Of a DNA stretch of 64,000 bases, positions 47,901 through 58,236 are shown one piece after another. Each line of letters opens with the position of its first letter. Positions within the stretch are counted from its first letter, which is position 1. The notes under the pieces are model-generated. The model made no database searches, was not told the origin of the DNA, and saw nothing but the letters and a program-made list of their open reading frames with translations. The DNA lies in contig NC_049997.1 in the NCBI RefSeq assembly GCF_000003815.2, forward strand, positions 6,163,204 to 6,227,203, given 5' to 3'. The DNA comes from Branchiostoma floridae. Lineage: Eukaryota; Chordata; Leptocardii; Amphioxiformes; Branchiostomatidae. The translations under genes were made by a program, and so were the position numbers.

Positions 47901-50900
47901 GCTTAAAGGGTCTCTGCCTTTGATAGAGTCGACAACAAGAGCAAGAACGCCTGCAAAAAGAACAGCTTCAAGCGTGTTGGAAAACGTTCGAGTGAAAAAG
48001 ACAAGCGTCACATAACAGGCTGAATACACAGCAAGACAATTGAATCCATCCATTTCCCCACCCATATACTTTCTCTCGCCACCGTTACAAACTCTCCACA
48101 GACAATAGTCTACGAAGAATGAGAGAACCATTGTCCAAAGCCTTGGTGCAATCAGTAGAGTGTATGCGCTGAGAAGTTCAGGCAGTGACCCTAAATAGTT
48201 GATGATCTTCAGAACCAGGAAAGGTATACCCGAGGTGAGAAAGGGTAGGACAGGAGACCGGATAGGAAGGTCTTCTGTCCACTCCCACGTCAGGCGCACC
48301 TTGTAGTTCAGAACCGTTCCTGTGAATGCAAAGAACAGAACATCTTGATTTGATGAGCATTGCACGTACTGCGTGTATGGGAACTTTGTTGACATGTATT
48401 ATGCAATGTTTCTTATATAATGTGGCGTAACAATACCAAGAAAACGAGACGGAGTATCAAAACACAACAAATTTTCGCTTTTTCAGTCTGTTCTTTTCAC
48501 GTTTAACTAATGTTTCCGCATACAAATGTGAGTAAAAAAATAGAACTATTAATGCATTTTGTACCATGCATGTGAAGACTATGTGTATAGACAGTACCTC
48601 TGTTATCTATTTTGTCTGACCCTTAATTTTTCCCTTATGATCTCAGTGAAAAGCTGTCTGCGGGCCGACTGTACCTTTCAAGAACAAAGGTTCGAACAAA
48701 CAAAAAATACACATTTTCACTGGGGTTCACCGTCCACTATGGCGGTCAATGCCTACGCCATAGCCACGTGATTGCAAACACCATATAAGGTGATCCTGAC
48801 CTGCCATGACCTCCGGAGCCTGGAAGAACTCGTCCGGGTGGATGTAACCCGACTGGGGCAGCAGAACCAAGGTCACACGGAGCACTGCCAAGGTCAACCA
48901 GACGGTTCGTGCTTCCATCGTGGAACAATCTTTATTGACAATGACAATGATCATTATTGCATATCCATGCCCAAACATGGGGAAAATACATTCAGTTTTA
49001 TAGATAATGCAAGGAGGTTCCCTCTTTCAACCTCCTTGGATAATGTATGTAGAAATGTAGAAAGAAACGTCATTTTACGTCGATGAAGGTTAGACATTCA
49101 GGTAATAACATACGCCAAATAATAACTACTTAAGCAACTGGATATGATTTGGGAAACGGTCAGACGTTTCAGATAGTATCCGCTATCTCTCGTCAGTTAT
49201 ACTGAAGAGCAATCTCCAAGCAGATCCTACGGTGCCATATAAGACAGTATCAAAGCCGGCCAAGAAGTATAGCCGGCCAAATAGATTCTTCTTGACCCTA
49301 GCTGCTATCGGCCAAGTAAAGCTAAACTAGCAACAAAATGGCCTTGGGATTTGTTAACCATTGATAGATAAGTTTACATTGGACGCCCAAAGATTTGCCT
49401 TGTGTCACATCCATTACTGTACTCTCTCGTATATAGTGTTAATTTCTGGTTCTAAAAGTATCTACCAAACTCTCCTTTTGCAAACCATAGCGAACGTACC
49501 ATACCTGTATCTGGTCCCAAGCACAAACAGCAGATGTATGAACGTGTAATAAGCTGGCCTTCTCACCTTGAACCTAGTCACCTTGTCACAGTTAGGTTCG
49601 AATCCGATGCAGCCGCCTGTGGTGTATCCTACAGAAAGACGCTTTGCAACTTCTGTATTCCCTCACTCGACTCAGGTGAAAATAAGTTCTCGACGATGTT
49701 CAGGGCGTCTTACCGGTCTACTGTATTCCCTCACTCGGCTCAGGAGAAAATAACGACGATGTTCAGGGCGTCTTCTAGGAGGGGACGTAGAGGTCAGTTC
49801 TGTAAGGAGAGCCACACCTCAAGCGCGTTGAAGTTCCTTGTTAGAAAGAGTTGGGGTCCTTCCCGGTGTGACTGGTTCAAACCTGACAGTTTAAACTTAC
49901 GCCGCTTGTACGCACTGTGTTACACCGAAGGGTGGTGTATCGGTTGTGCGAAAATCCACAAGCGTCTCCCTTAATTACCTTTCCTATGCCTTTTCCCCAC
50001 GCCAATTCACCACGTCTTTTCAATGATTGACTACCGATTAGTAGGGACAGTACGCGTATTGTGACGTGGTCCTGTGGTTAGGTGCACGTGGTTATTGACT
50101 TAGAAACCAAAGGTCGAATCCCTTGCAGATGCCATAGCTGTACTAAAGGTAGTGTCCAAGAAGACGTGTCAGCTGGATAGGGACAAATAAGTTACCATGG
50201 CATTTCAGTCTGTCTTTGCAGGTTTTTCCTGACCGATTTTTCTTACACGTATTGACTGTCACTTGTTGAATGACATTCACATTCCCTTACACAACCACAC
50301 TCGTGTAGTCTGTAACAATATTCACACGTCATTAAACAACGGGTAGAACGATTTATTATTCTTGTAGCTGTTTTGGGTGTCTTTTGTATGAATATCCTAC
50401 ATAATAACAAATGCGTGTGTGTGTGGGGGCATATGGAATTTATGTGTGTGTTTGGTTATGTGTGTGTGTGTGTGTGTGTGTGATTGTGTGGCTCTATGTG
50501 TGTGATTGTGTTTGTGATTGTGTGTGTGTGTGACTGTGTGTGAGTGAGTGTATTGTTAACAGTTCTTGTCTCTCGCTGCACATGCGTTATTCAAATAACG
50601 AACCTCCCTACATATAACGTATGATCATTGATATTGAAGCGTTTACCTGATTGGTAGATCACACATGACGTAGATGATGACGTATGATTTCTACGTTGCA
50701 GACGAAAGTACTTACAGAAGAAGAGAACCTGGCAGCCACCATGGTTCCAAATCACTTACCAGAGAAAATGGGCACACTGAGGAAGATGTTCTTGAGCAAG
50801 AATATTCATTAGAACGTCTTCAAGATGGAGCTGGCCAGTGCGTAAGACAAGTTGAAGGTCAAGACTTGGAAGATGTGACAGAAACAAAAGGTAATTCGTA

Positions 50901-53900
50901 TTCGTTTCTTCATTTTTGTTTTAGGAACTTTGGTTTCACTAAGCAAGGAGCTTTCTTGCACTAAGGGAATTCGGAAAGGGAATGAAAGTTTTAGAAACGG
51001 TCTCCGGTTCAATTAGATGCTCCACTTCTGATTTTTAGAAGGAGAGGACCAAACACATTCGATCTGATTCGCTGTGTATAAAATATTACACCTGTAACGA
51101 TGGATGACACTTTGTCTTACTCAGGAGCCATATCTGACATAGGTGACGTAGGAACAGGGATACAGTCTTTCAACTACGTCACTGACTCCACCAACGTCAA
51201 CATCCTCAACGTGGGCGCCCACTCCGTGGTGCATTATGGGATACCTGAAGAACAACCACCTGTCGGTAGGTTGGACTGTTCCATTTGGAAACTTGACGGG
51301 GGTCGATTTGATTATTTTACAAATCCAAACAAAGGCGGTAGAACGATTTCACTATGTGATAATGGATGCACTGTTGGTGCATATAGCTTTGTCTTAGTTT
51401 GTTTCTAGTCTTTTTTATTTCCTCCATTTTCTTAAAATTTGTACAATGTGTAGAGGAGAGGTTCATATTTATATGCACACATTGCTTTCTGCATTCACAA
51501 GAGATTTCGTAGCGTAGAGGTTACAATCAGACAAAATCACCGACTCCATCGTTAAGGATCGGAGTCTCTGTCAATAGAGATCGAAGTTGAAAATTTCTGA
51601 CTGTGTTTTACACGCACAGAAAAACATATGGACTCCTACCAGGAGCTCTACTGATAGAATCAGTTATTGGACTGGTTGTATTTGCAATTGATTTTGATCG
51701 CGATTTCTGTTGATAAAAACTTTCAGTTACTCACGTAGAAGCCAGTTAATTGCACAGCGGATTATTGTACACTTCTGTTTATTGCACGGAATCCCAAAAT
51801 ACCAAACCGATGCGGTCCAGCTGAATAACTTCGCATTGTTGCACCATTAGAATAATTGCACGAAATACACTGGCGAAATCGACATGCAATTAAACAGCTC
51901 CTTCTCTTTTCATTTTTTTTTTTAGAAGAAGATATATGACGTATATGGATTCGGTGAAAATGAAGAACTTTCTATTTCTTTTTGTTCCACCTTAGAACAC
52001 GAGGATCCTATCCCCGTTCTGTGCATCGTGCACAAGCCGGTTGGTCCAATCCTGTCCACCCGTAGAAGGTCACGTGATCCGGACCCCAAGGCAGACTGTC
52101 GTCTATTGGTCGGCGTCAAGCATGACGTCAGCAGTAATGAGCTCATGGCCTTGTCCTTCAGCGAGAACCTGTCGAACGGCATTGTGGGAACGGATATCAA
52201 TGACCCGGTAAGTCTTGAGTTTAGACAAGGAGGTTAAAAAAAAAAAAACCCTCCTAGGTTTAGACCAGTGTGTGAAAAGCTAAGTTTGTTTAGCGGGAGA
52301 AAGTTTGTCATAATATCGTTTTTGGCATTGAAGTAAGAACAGTTTCCTTGCAAATAAAGGAAACGTTCCACTGCGATACTTGTACTAGTACTTTTCTCTA
52401 AGCAGGTGTAATGATCCGCCTCATTCTCATTGTTTTTCGTCTTATTTTGTGTAACATTAAAAACTCTTTTCTAGTACTGAACATTTTAACAGTAACCCTC
52501 AGTTTCTACAATATATCCTTTGTTTATTATTTCCACAGTCGCGCCAGTATCTTATAGATTTGACTTCCATCAGTAACATGTCTACTGATGACCACTGCGA
52601 CAGACCCTCCCGGTGTCTGTACTGCCCTTTAGTCCCTGACCCGTCACAAATCACACTCACCAGAAACGTCTGCGGCTTCTGGCTACGATTCTTCGGACCA
52701 GCCACCACCTTCGACGTATCCTTGGGCCTCCGAGTCGCCAAACTTCGGAGCGACGACGACACGTTGCCGAAAACACCCGAACACACGACGACCGATTCGG
52801 AGACCATAGAACTCGTTGACGAAGTTACGATCAGCATCGAAACGTGCAGCGTGCGCAGGAGACGAAAAAACAACTCAGAAAGAGAAGTCAGGGACGAAGA
52901 TGGCGAAGTTCGGAAGGCTACAAGATGGAAAGATGTTTGGATCCGTGGATCGAAAGAGGTGACAGACAGCTCAGGTGACCTCGTTCCCAGAGTGATGAAT
53001 CGGACAAAACGAACAGGTGAGTAGACTTTCTTTTTACTATAGGCTGCGACAATTGTGCAAATATTTCACAGATGGTCAGATCGCTCAATGAATTTACGAG
53101 AAAAAAACACGATTTTATATGTTTTGTCATCATTTATTACCTTTTTACCATATAAAGTAAAGGGTTACACAAATTCCTTTCTGGTCGCTGCACGGTCACT
53201 TAGCAATCGCCGTGTAGTTAGTAAAAAGGAGACCTAAAGGACACTATGTTGAAAAAACAAGCTTCTATTATATATATATAAATACCATAGCATATTGATT
53301 TTGTATGACGATATGAAATAATGTCTTTTGCTTCACAGGCAGCCTCAAGACGAAATCGTATGGTCAGATCTTGGGTCGTCTGGAAATGTTGGGGGAAGAG
53401 GGTAAGAGCAAATTAAGACTCTTAGTACATGAATTGCTGTTGGTAAATAAAGGCGATAATTTTGAATATTTTTATAATTCTGAAACCATACATTAGTCGC
53501 TGTGGCATCATTTAGTCTTGATTGTCAAATCTTCTGAAAACAAACATACTTTGTCGTCTTTTATGCCTAACGTTTTTTGGTATAGTGTTAAACGCTATCA
53601 CGTTTGCTCTTGGCTTTGTATACGTATGAACCTTGTGTATGCCGTTTGCATTTTGTGAGTCTGCCACTACCAGCCCAAAGCCGCCTAGGCAGACCCATGC
53701 AATGAGTTGTTTTAATGTCAATAAAGAAAGAAAGAAAGAAAATACAGAGACCTGGAACTATAAAAAAACGTAATGGCAAGAAATGTTTTACAGGGAACTG
53801 GGCAGAATTTGACTATTTCTCCGCTCATCTGGTGAAAACATACGAGCGGAAAGATGTGGACTTGTACCTAGTGGTCGCGTTGGAGGTGAGCAGTTTTACT

Positions 53901-56900
53901 TTTTAGGATCTAATTGTTGAGTATGTTCCTCCTGAAACACACATAACCAACTTCCGTATGCAAGTAGATAAACCCTGTTGTATAAGCTCCATTTTAGTAT
54001 ATGTAAGGCTGTAACATAAAGCAAGAAGAACTGTAACTATACAACTGCTTGGTCATTATTACCTTTACTTAACCGATAAAAGAATAGATGTGCAGTAAAG
54101 GTCTTTCATTCGCTAATTCAGTCATTTGTTGATCCATTCGTTCGTTCATTTTCTAAAATTCTCACGCACATTTGGCATCCACAGCAAGCCTTTGCGGAGT
54201 ACTACAAGCGTAACCTCGGTGCAGCGGTGACCATCACCAAAGGTGCACTGAAGACGCTGAAGAAGAGGCCAGCCGACAACACCAACATGCTGGCCGGGCG
54301 CGCGTACTACCTGCTCTCCGCTATCTACCAGGTAGCCCGGAAGTACGGAGTGGCCGAGAGGTGTATGGAGCACGCACAGCAGGTGGGGTATACCAACATT
54401 AGGAACCTAATGATGACGGTCTGGGAGGGTTTGAGACGGGCTCTGGTGGCCTACAAGGGTTTGAAACTGTTTATTTTTAAGACGGTCTGTAAGGGTTCGG
54501 GTCGGTCTGTGAGGGCATGGGACGGTGTCAGACGTTTGGAATTGTTTGACTCGGACGGTCTGGAACGATTTGGGATGGGCTCGGACGGTTTGGAATGGTT
54601 TTGAACGGATTGGACTGTTTGAAATACTAGTAGTTAGGGACGGCCTGGGACGGTTTGGGACGGTCTGCGAGGGTTTGGGACGGGGTCTAGGACAGTTTTG
54701 GAATGGTTTGGGTCGCGATCGGACGGTCTTGTAGGGTTTGGGACGAAGCCGAACGCTTTGAAATGGTTTGGGACGGAGCCGGACGCTTTGCAAGGGTTTG
54801 GGACGGGGTAGGACGCTTTTGGAATAGCTTGGGATGGGCTCGGACGCTTTGGGAGAGTTTGGGACGGGGCCGGACGCTTTGGGAGAGTTTGGGACGGGGC
54901 CGAACGCTTTGGAAGGGTTTGGGACGGGGCCGGACGCTTTGGAATGGTTTGGAACGGGGCCGGACGCTTTAGAATGGTTTGGGACGGGGTCGGACGCTTT
55001 GGGAGGGTTTGGGACGGGGTCGGACGCTTTGGGAGAGTTTGGGACGGGGCCGGACGCTTTGGGAGGGTTTGGGACGGGGCCGGACGCTTTGGGCGGGTTT
55101 GGGACTGGGCCGGACGCTTTGGGAGAGTTTGGGACGGGGCCGAACGCTTTGGGAGGGTTTGGGACGGGGCCGGACGCTTTGGGAGAGTTTGGGACGGGGC
55201 CGGACGCTTTGGGAGGGTTTGGGACGGGGCCGGACGCTTTGCAAGTGTTTGGGACGGGCAGGACGCTTTGAAATGGTTTGGGACGGGGACGGACGCTTTG
55301 GAATGGTTTGGGACGGGGTCGGACGCTTTGGAATGGTTTGGGACGGGGCAGGACGCTTTGGAATAGTTTGGGACGGGGCCGGACGCTTTGGAATGGTTTG
55401 GGACGGGGCCGGACGCTTTGGGAGGGTTTGGGACGGGGCCGGACGCTTTGGAATGGTTTGGGACGGGGCCGGACGCTTTGCAAGTGTTTGGGACGGGGCC
55501 GAACGCTTTGGAATGGTTTGGGACGGGGCCGTACGCTTTGGGAGGGTTTGGGACGGGGCCGGACGCTTTGAAATAGTTTGGGACGGGCTCGGACGGTCTG
55601 GGGGAGTTTGGGACGGGGCCAGACGCTTTGGGAGGGTTTGGGACGGGGCCGGACGCTTTGGAATGGTTTGGGACGGGTCCGGACGCTTTGGAATGGTTTG
55701 GGACGGGGTCGGACGCTTTGGGAGGGTTTGGGACGGGGTCGGACGCTTTGGGAGGATTTGGGACGGGGTCGGACGCTTTGGGAGGGTTTGGGACGGGGTC
55801 GGACGCTTTGGGAGGGTTTGGGACGGGGTCGGACGCTTTGGGAGAGTTTGGGACGGGGCCGGACGCTTTGGGAGAGTTTGGGACGGGGCCGGACGCTTTG
55901 GGAGAGTTTGGGACGGGGCAGGGCGCTTTGGGAGGGTTTGGGACGGGGCCGGACGCTTTGGGAGGTTTTGGGACGCGGCCGGACGCTTTGGGTGGGTTTG
56001 GGACTGGGCCGGACGCTTTGGGGGGAGGGGGGTGGTTGGGACGGGGCCGGACGCTTTGGAATAATTTGGGACGGGGTCGGCATCCGAAGCTATTAGAATG
56101 CTTCAATTTTAGAGAGTTGCCATTGTTGTATTCTTTTAACAATTTAAAACAAAAGTTTCATTCTTATTTCTACAGGCTTTGTCAGACTTTGAGATCGGCG
56201 AGGATACAGGTAACGCCTGTTACAACAAAGGATCCCTGTACACTGACATCATAGCGAACGATAGCTGCCCTTCAGACAGGATGTTCGATGAGGTAATAGA
56301 ACATTATATAGAACAATGGTCCATTGAATGGAACTTTATATAGAACAATAAAACATCAAATAGATCAGAACACCTGACAACAATAGAACATTACGTAGAA
56401 CATTAGAGAATAGAACAATTCTAACCTGGCTCCATCGTCCATGGCGACAGTGTCTTTTCTTTTGTATGGAGGCTTCAAAACAGAAAACATGTTGAATTCC
56501 TTCTTTTGATCCTTACAAACGTATGATTTGAGATGGCGTAAATTCAAGTACACCAACTCAATATATTCCTTTGGGTATCAAAAACATTTCCACAGAATCT
56601 TAGTAAATTCATACCATGATAACGGGCTCTTTTTACTGTGACGATGATTTAAAAAAAGTTCGGACTCGACTAGCAGACAACCTTTTCCGGTTACAATATT
56701 CGCAAGTTAGTATAACTCCATTTCTGGAATAAAACTTTTACTTAAAAAGCCAAATAACTCTTAAGGTTTAATTGTCCTGTTTTTAAGGTCCGAGAAAGCC
56801 TAGAGTTGGCGATCTGCCATTGGCGGAAGGACCCCTCGGGGTGCGTGGCCCACCAGAGGCGAGCTCACACGAAGTTGGCTTCGGCTCTCCTCGTCTGCGA

Positions 56901-57291
56901 CACCCAGCAAGGTCGGGCACGAAACGTCAACCCGAGAAATGTCGAGGCCGCCCGAAGGAGCATCGAGACGGTTCGCAAGGAGTTGTGGCAGGGGATGCCG
57001 AAGCGAGGGCGATGTCGCTTTCTTCTGACCGAGTCGGATCTGTACTACAGAGAAGAGGGCTTCACCCTCTCACAGGAGAAGGCCCACGAAGCGCGGAATC
57101 TTGCTACGCAGTGCGGGTTCAAACTTGAAGCAGAAATGGCGGATCAGCGATTGGTGCATCTTGCCAGTTGCCAACGCTCACCAGTTCCGACACGTACCAC
57201 AAGTCAGCTGCTGAACGGCGTCACACTGGCCGATTCGACTATGGGGTCATCCATGGCTTCTCGGGACTCTTCATCTGAACAACTAGGATAA
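41921..57291 (+). CDS. Unrecognised membrane-anchored protein with RHIM-like motif and TPR-like C-terminus (10 exons, 699 aa)
   Basis: Exons: 41921-42026, 50702-50890, 51125-51265, 51996-52207, 52539-53016, 53339-53401, 53794-53885, 54185-54382, 56176-56292 and 56788-57291. All have GT/AG borders, and phases agree throughout (1,1,1,0,1,1,0,0,0), giving 2100 bases with TAA. Residues 4-24 form a hydrophobic helix followed by YRRRGKG, so an N-terminal anchor with a cytosolic body. Residues 36-145 are acidic, disordered linker and include [12 protein letters not shown] at 126-137, which resembles a RHIM core. Residues about 146-375 form a probable beta-rich domain with clustered cysteines ([10 protein letters not shown]). 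Residues 428-670 are helical with TPR-like pairs ([26 protein letters not shown]). I know no named family for it. Exon 1 is linked only by phase, Kozak context and splice site across an 8.7-kb intron and is the least certain part. A signalling or adaptor role is inference. Confidence 0.72.
42593..42765. mobile_element. MITE with AGAAGCCAGTTAATTGCAC ends, copy 1 (intron 1)
   Basis: The left end 'agaagccagttaattgcaca' is largely complementary to the right end 'gtgcaattaaacggcttct'. Internal text 'atgtggtccagctgaataac' then 'ttcgctttgttgcaca' is shared with the copy at 51738-51900. No coding capacity. Confidence 0.7.
42772..42870. repeat. Foldback repeat of about 100 bp
   Basis: 'Caagcagaggtcgagtcgcg' then 'gagacat' at 42774 pairs with 'tatctccgcgactcaacctc' then 'tgcttg' ending at 42866. 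The arms are about 27 bp with two or three mismatches around a spacer of about 40 bp. It directly abuts the preceding MITE and could be another small mobile unit. Confidence 0.7.
43265..44230. mobile_element. piggyBac-type MITE, 958 bp, TTAA target duplication
   Basis: TTAA at 43265-43268 and 44227-44230 flanks perfect ends 'ccctattcagaccggg' and 'cccggtctgaataggg'. TTAA plus CCC ends is diagnostic of piggyBac elements. G-runs and C-runs lie just inside the ends, then 'cttttgaggcc' and 'ggcctcaaaag' form a second inverted pair. The interior is AT-rich without a transposase, and carries five TGACGTCA sites (43609, 43847, 43860, 43871 and 44020). It lies in intron 1 of the orphan gene. Confidence 0.88.
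44353..44882. mobile_element. MITE with AGGGGCATTCCACTCC ends, 522 bp
   Basis: TTAA at 44353-44356 and 44879-44882 flanks 'aggggcattccactcc' and its exact complement 'ggagtggaatgcccct'. The flanking TTAA again fits a piggyBac-type duplication, although the ends do not start CCC. The interior holds 'ttagcgatcc' and 'ggatcgctaa' as further inverted text. No gene. Confidence 0.8.
44890..44990. repeat. Dispersed repeat tail shared with 19470-19600
   Basis: 'Gttgatttcaaggggcccag' and 'cgtgttacattcagt' match the segment near 19530-19590 in the same orientation. The class is unknown, possibly a LINE 3' tail. Confidence 0.5.
45162..45649. mobile_element. Mariner-like MITE with CAGTCAAACCTGT ends, 484 bp
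   Basis: TA at 45162-45163 and 45648-45649 flanks 'cagtcaaacctgt' and 'acaggtttgactg', which are perfect inverted ends. The ends continue into 'agcggccact' and 'gggccgcta', the repeating 'ggccactatag' motif typical of this family. No transposase. A split copy is in TAF8 intron 3 (61965-63044). Confidence 0.82.
45650..46239. other. Intron 1 sequence, nothing recognised
   Basis: AT-rich, with 'gcacaaaacaaaacgcacaa' low-complexity text near 46110-46210. It may include the 3' UTR of PIGZ on the minus strand, but no convincing minus-strand AATAAA was found. Confidence 0.3.
46240..46427. mobile_element. Foldback MITE, copy 2 (inverted relative to 33401-33575)
   Basis: 'Cttatccccaaaccccgctc' on the left and 'cgttcgatgggatcggtcca' on the right match the reversed copy at 33401-33575. 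The central stem 'gtttttgacggaggtgttcg' then 'aaatagaa' is retained, but the opposing arm is decayed. It lies just downstream of the PIGZ stop codon. Confidence 0.7.
46500..48918 (-). CDS. PIGZ: GPI mannosyltransferase 4 (PIG-Z/SMP3 type, GT22 family), 2 exons
   Basis: Exon 1 is 48918-48801 and exon 2 is 48343-46500 (minus strand). The donor GTCAGG and acceptor ATCAAG leave phase 1 and rejoin as ..EVMADVLFF.., giving 653 residues. PIG-Z is an ER membrane enzyme that adds the fourth mannose from dolichol-phosphate-mannose to the GPI anchor precursor. The N-terminal lumenal signature [16 protein letters not shown] is that of PIG-Z rather than PIG-B or ALG9/12. Downstream, [30 protein letters not shown] and [18 protein letters not shown] are further GT22 landmarks, and about 8-10 hydrophobic segments are visible. 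Human PIGZ is 579 residues; the excess is mainly a polar loop near residues 170-200 and another near 350. The start at 48918 is preferred; an in-frame ATG at 48978 would add 20 residues. The gene lies inside intron 1 of the orphan gene, on the opposite strand. Confidence 0.9.
48344..48800 (-). other. PIGZ: PIGZ intron 1 (457 bp)
   Basis: It runs from GTCAGG at 48800 to the acceptor AG at 48345-48344 on the minus strand. Removal restores the frame across the conserved EVMA.D junction. Nothing else is recognised inside. Confidence 0.85.
48919..50050. other. Region upstream of PIGZ within intron 1
   Basis: The 'cgatgaaggtta..cattcagg.aataa.atacgcca' text at 49081-49175 also occurs at 19193-19385 (with 'ggaaacggtcagacgttt'), so a dispersed repeat is present. 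'Ctgtattccctcactcg' occurs at about 49653 and 49721 as a local duplication. A degenerate 56-bp-unit-like phrase 'gtgttacaccgaagggtggt' is at 49918. No gene is seen. Confidence 0.4.
50050..50180 (+). mobile_element. tRNA-derived SINE fragment
   Basis: An A-box-like 'tggtcctgtggttaggtgca' and a B-box-like 'aggtcgaatcccttg' are 35-40 bases apart, followed by a SINE-style body. The first half folds poorly, so it is not a tRNA gene. Confidence 0.45.
50410..50555 (+). repeat. (TG)n microsatellite
   Basis: An interrupted TG/GT tract of about 140 bases lies upstream of exon 2 of the orphan gene, with 'gtgattgtg' interruptions. Confidence 0.9.
51738..51900. mobile_element. MITE with AGAAGCCAGTTAATTGCAC ends, copy 2 (intron 3)
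   Basis: 'Agaagccagttaattgcaca' on the left and 'gcaattaaacagctcctt' on the right, with internal 'gcggtccagctgaataactt' then 'cgcattgttgcac', match copy 1 at 42593-42765 in the same orientation. Both copies lie in introns of the same gene. Confidence 0.7.
53540..53755 (+). mobile_element. LINE-type 3' tail ending in (GAAA)n
   Basis: 'Tgccactaccagcccaaagc' then 'cgcctaggcagacccatgca' then 'atgtcaataaagaaagaaag' has an AATAAA followed by a simple GAAA tail, the pattern of a non-LTR retroelement 3' end. It lies in intron 6 of the orphan gene. No coding part remains. Confidence 0.5.
54415..56085 (+). repeat. 30-bp G-rich minisatellite in intron 8, more than 40 regular copies
   Basis: The unit is 'ggacgctttgggagggtttg' followed by 'ggacggggcc'. 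From about 54830 the 60-column rows show exactly two units each, so the period is strictly 30 bp. The stretch 54415-54830 is a degenerate start of the same array. Variants at the centre are gggaggg, gggagag and ggaatgg. Because 30 is divisible by three and units lack stops, frames of several hundred codons are open on both strands (such as [10 protein letters not shown] or [10 protein letters not shown] repeats). None is a credible gene. Confidence 0.95.
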
Positions 57292-57710
57292 GTTGATGAA
57301 CGCCAGGGTTTATGAGGAACAGAAGAATTGTACATATAAGCATTATATATAGATGTATTCCTTTTTATGTATGGGAGAGGCTACATGTAAGAGAAGACAG
57401 GGTGCATATTACGACAGTAGTTCCAATAGCCTGTCGCTAAAGCTCACGACCACATAAAGAGAGGGGCTCACCCTTGCCACAAGCAAATCGTCTTGTGCCT
57501 ATTTATGGAAAACAGGGTACTTTTCTCTTTCATTTTCATTTTGACGTTTATTTTACTACTTACTAATTTTGTGCATGCTAGACAACAGGGCAACACGTAA
57601 AGTAGTTGAAATGTAAATATTTCCTGTTACAGATCACATGGAGCTGAGTTTGAATGTATGCTGAACATCTTATTGAAGATTATCATCAATAAACTAAACA
57701 TAGATTTATT
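57292..57710 (+). terminator. 3' UTR of the orphan gene, AATAAA at 57688-57693
   Basis: The first plus-strand AATAAA after the stop is in 'catcaataaactaaac' (57688-57693). A minus-strand AATAAA (TTTATT on plus at 57705-57710) lies just beyond and could serve the oppositely oriented gene at 58237-58461, so the two 3' ends would converge and overlap. Based on hexamers only. Confidence 0.45.
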
Positions 57711-58236
57711 GCCTGATATTTTGGTAAACATACAGATAAGTGATGAACAAAATACGTTGTACATGTTGCAAAAAAGGTTAGAACTCAATACAGGAATTTA
57801 CAGATACATACATGTATGTAACAGTGCCTAGCTGCAATACTTGTTATAAGCAGTCAGCTCACTGCCCTGAGTAAATTGACAGTCACAGAAAGACTTTCAA
57901 GTCAAGTCTTGTCAAGTCGACAAGTGGTCATCTATACTGGTTGTGTACAAAGTACTTGTTAACCAGTGATTGTAATGTACCAACCTTATGAAACTATTCA
58001 TATGGTTACCACTTACAAATAACTTATCGGAATAATTCTTTGATGTTAACAAAGAAGGATTTGACATACACAAGTATTCTTTTTCATCAGAAATATTTAT
58101 GTGGCTATGGTATCTTGGTAACCGCTTGATGTCTTCATCAATATGTAAACGAGATACGACTGCAGCACTAAATTAAAGTAGGTTCAAAATTTGTCATTAC
58201 ATTTGGTCTTTCTTTCCCTCCCTCTCTCCCAAAGTA
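57711..58236 (-). other. Convergent 3' region, likely 3' UTR of the small minus-strand gene
   Basis: No open frame of note. If the minus-strand AATAAA at 57710-57705 is used, this whole stretch is 3' UTR of the PIGBOS1-like gene. Confidence 0.35.

Noticed and set aside
46500..48918. Assignment of the GT22 gene as PIGB, tempting because of the PIGBOS1-like gene nearby
   Set aside because: The HPDEFFQ.PEVMA signature and the region after the splice junction match PIG-Z, not PIG-B. The proximity is probably coincidental.
54407..56142. Very long proline/arginine-rich frames on the minus strand (558 and 502 codons) and glycine/tryptophan-rich frames on the plus strand
   Set aside because: They are produced by the stop-free 30-bp minisatellite, are open in several frames at once, and lie between two well-supported exons of the orphan gene.
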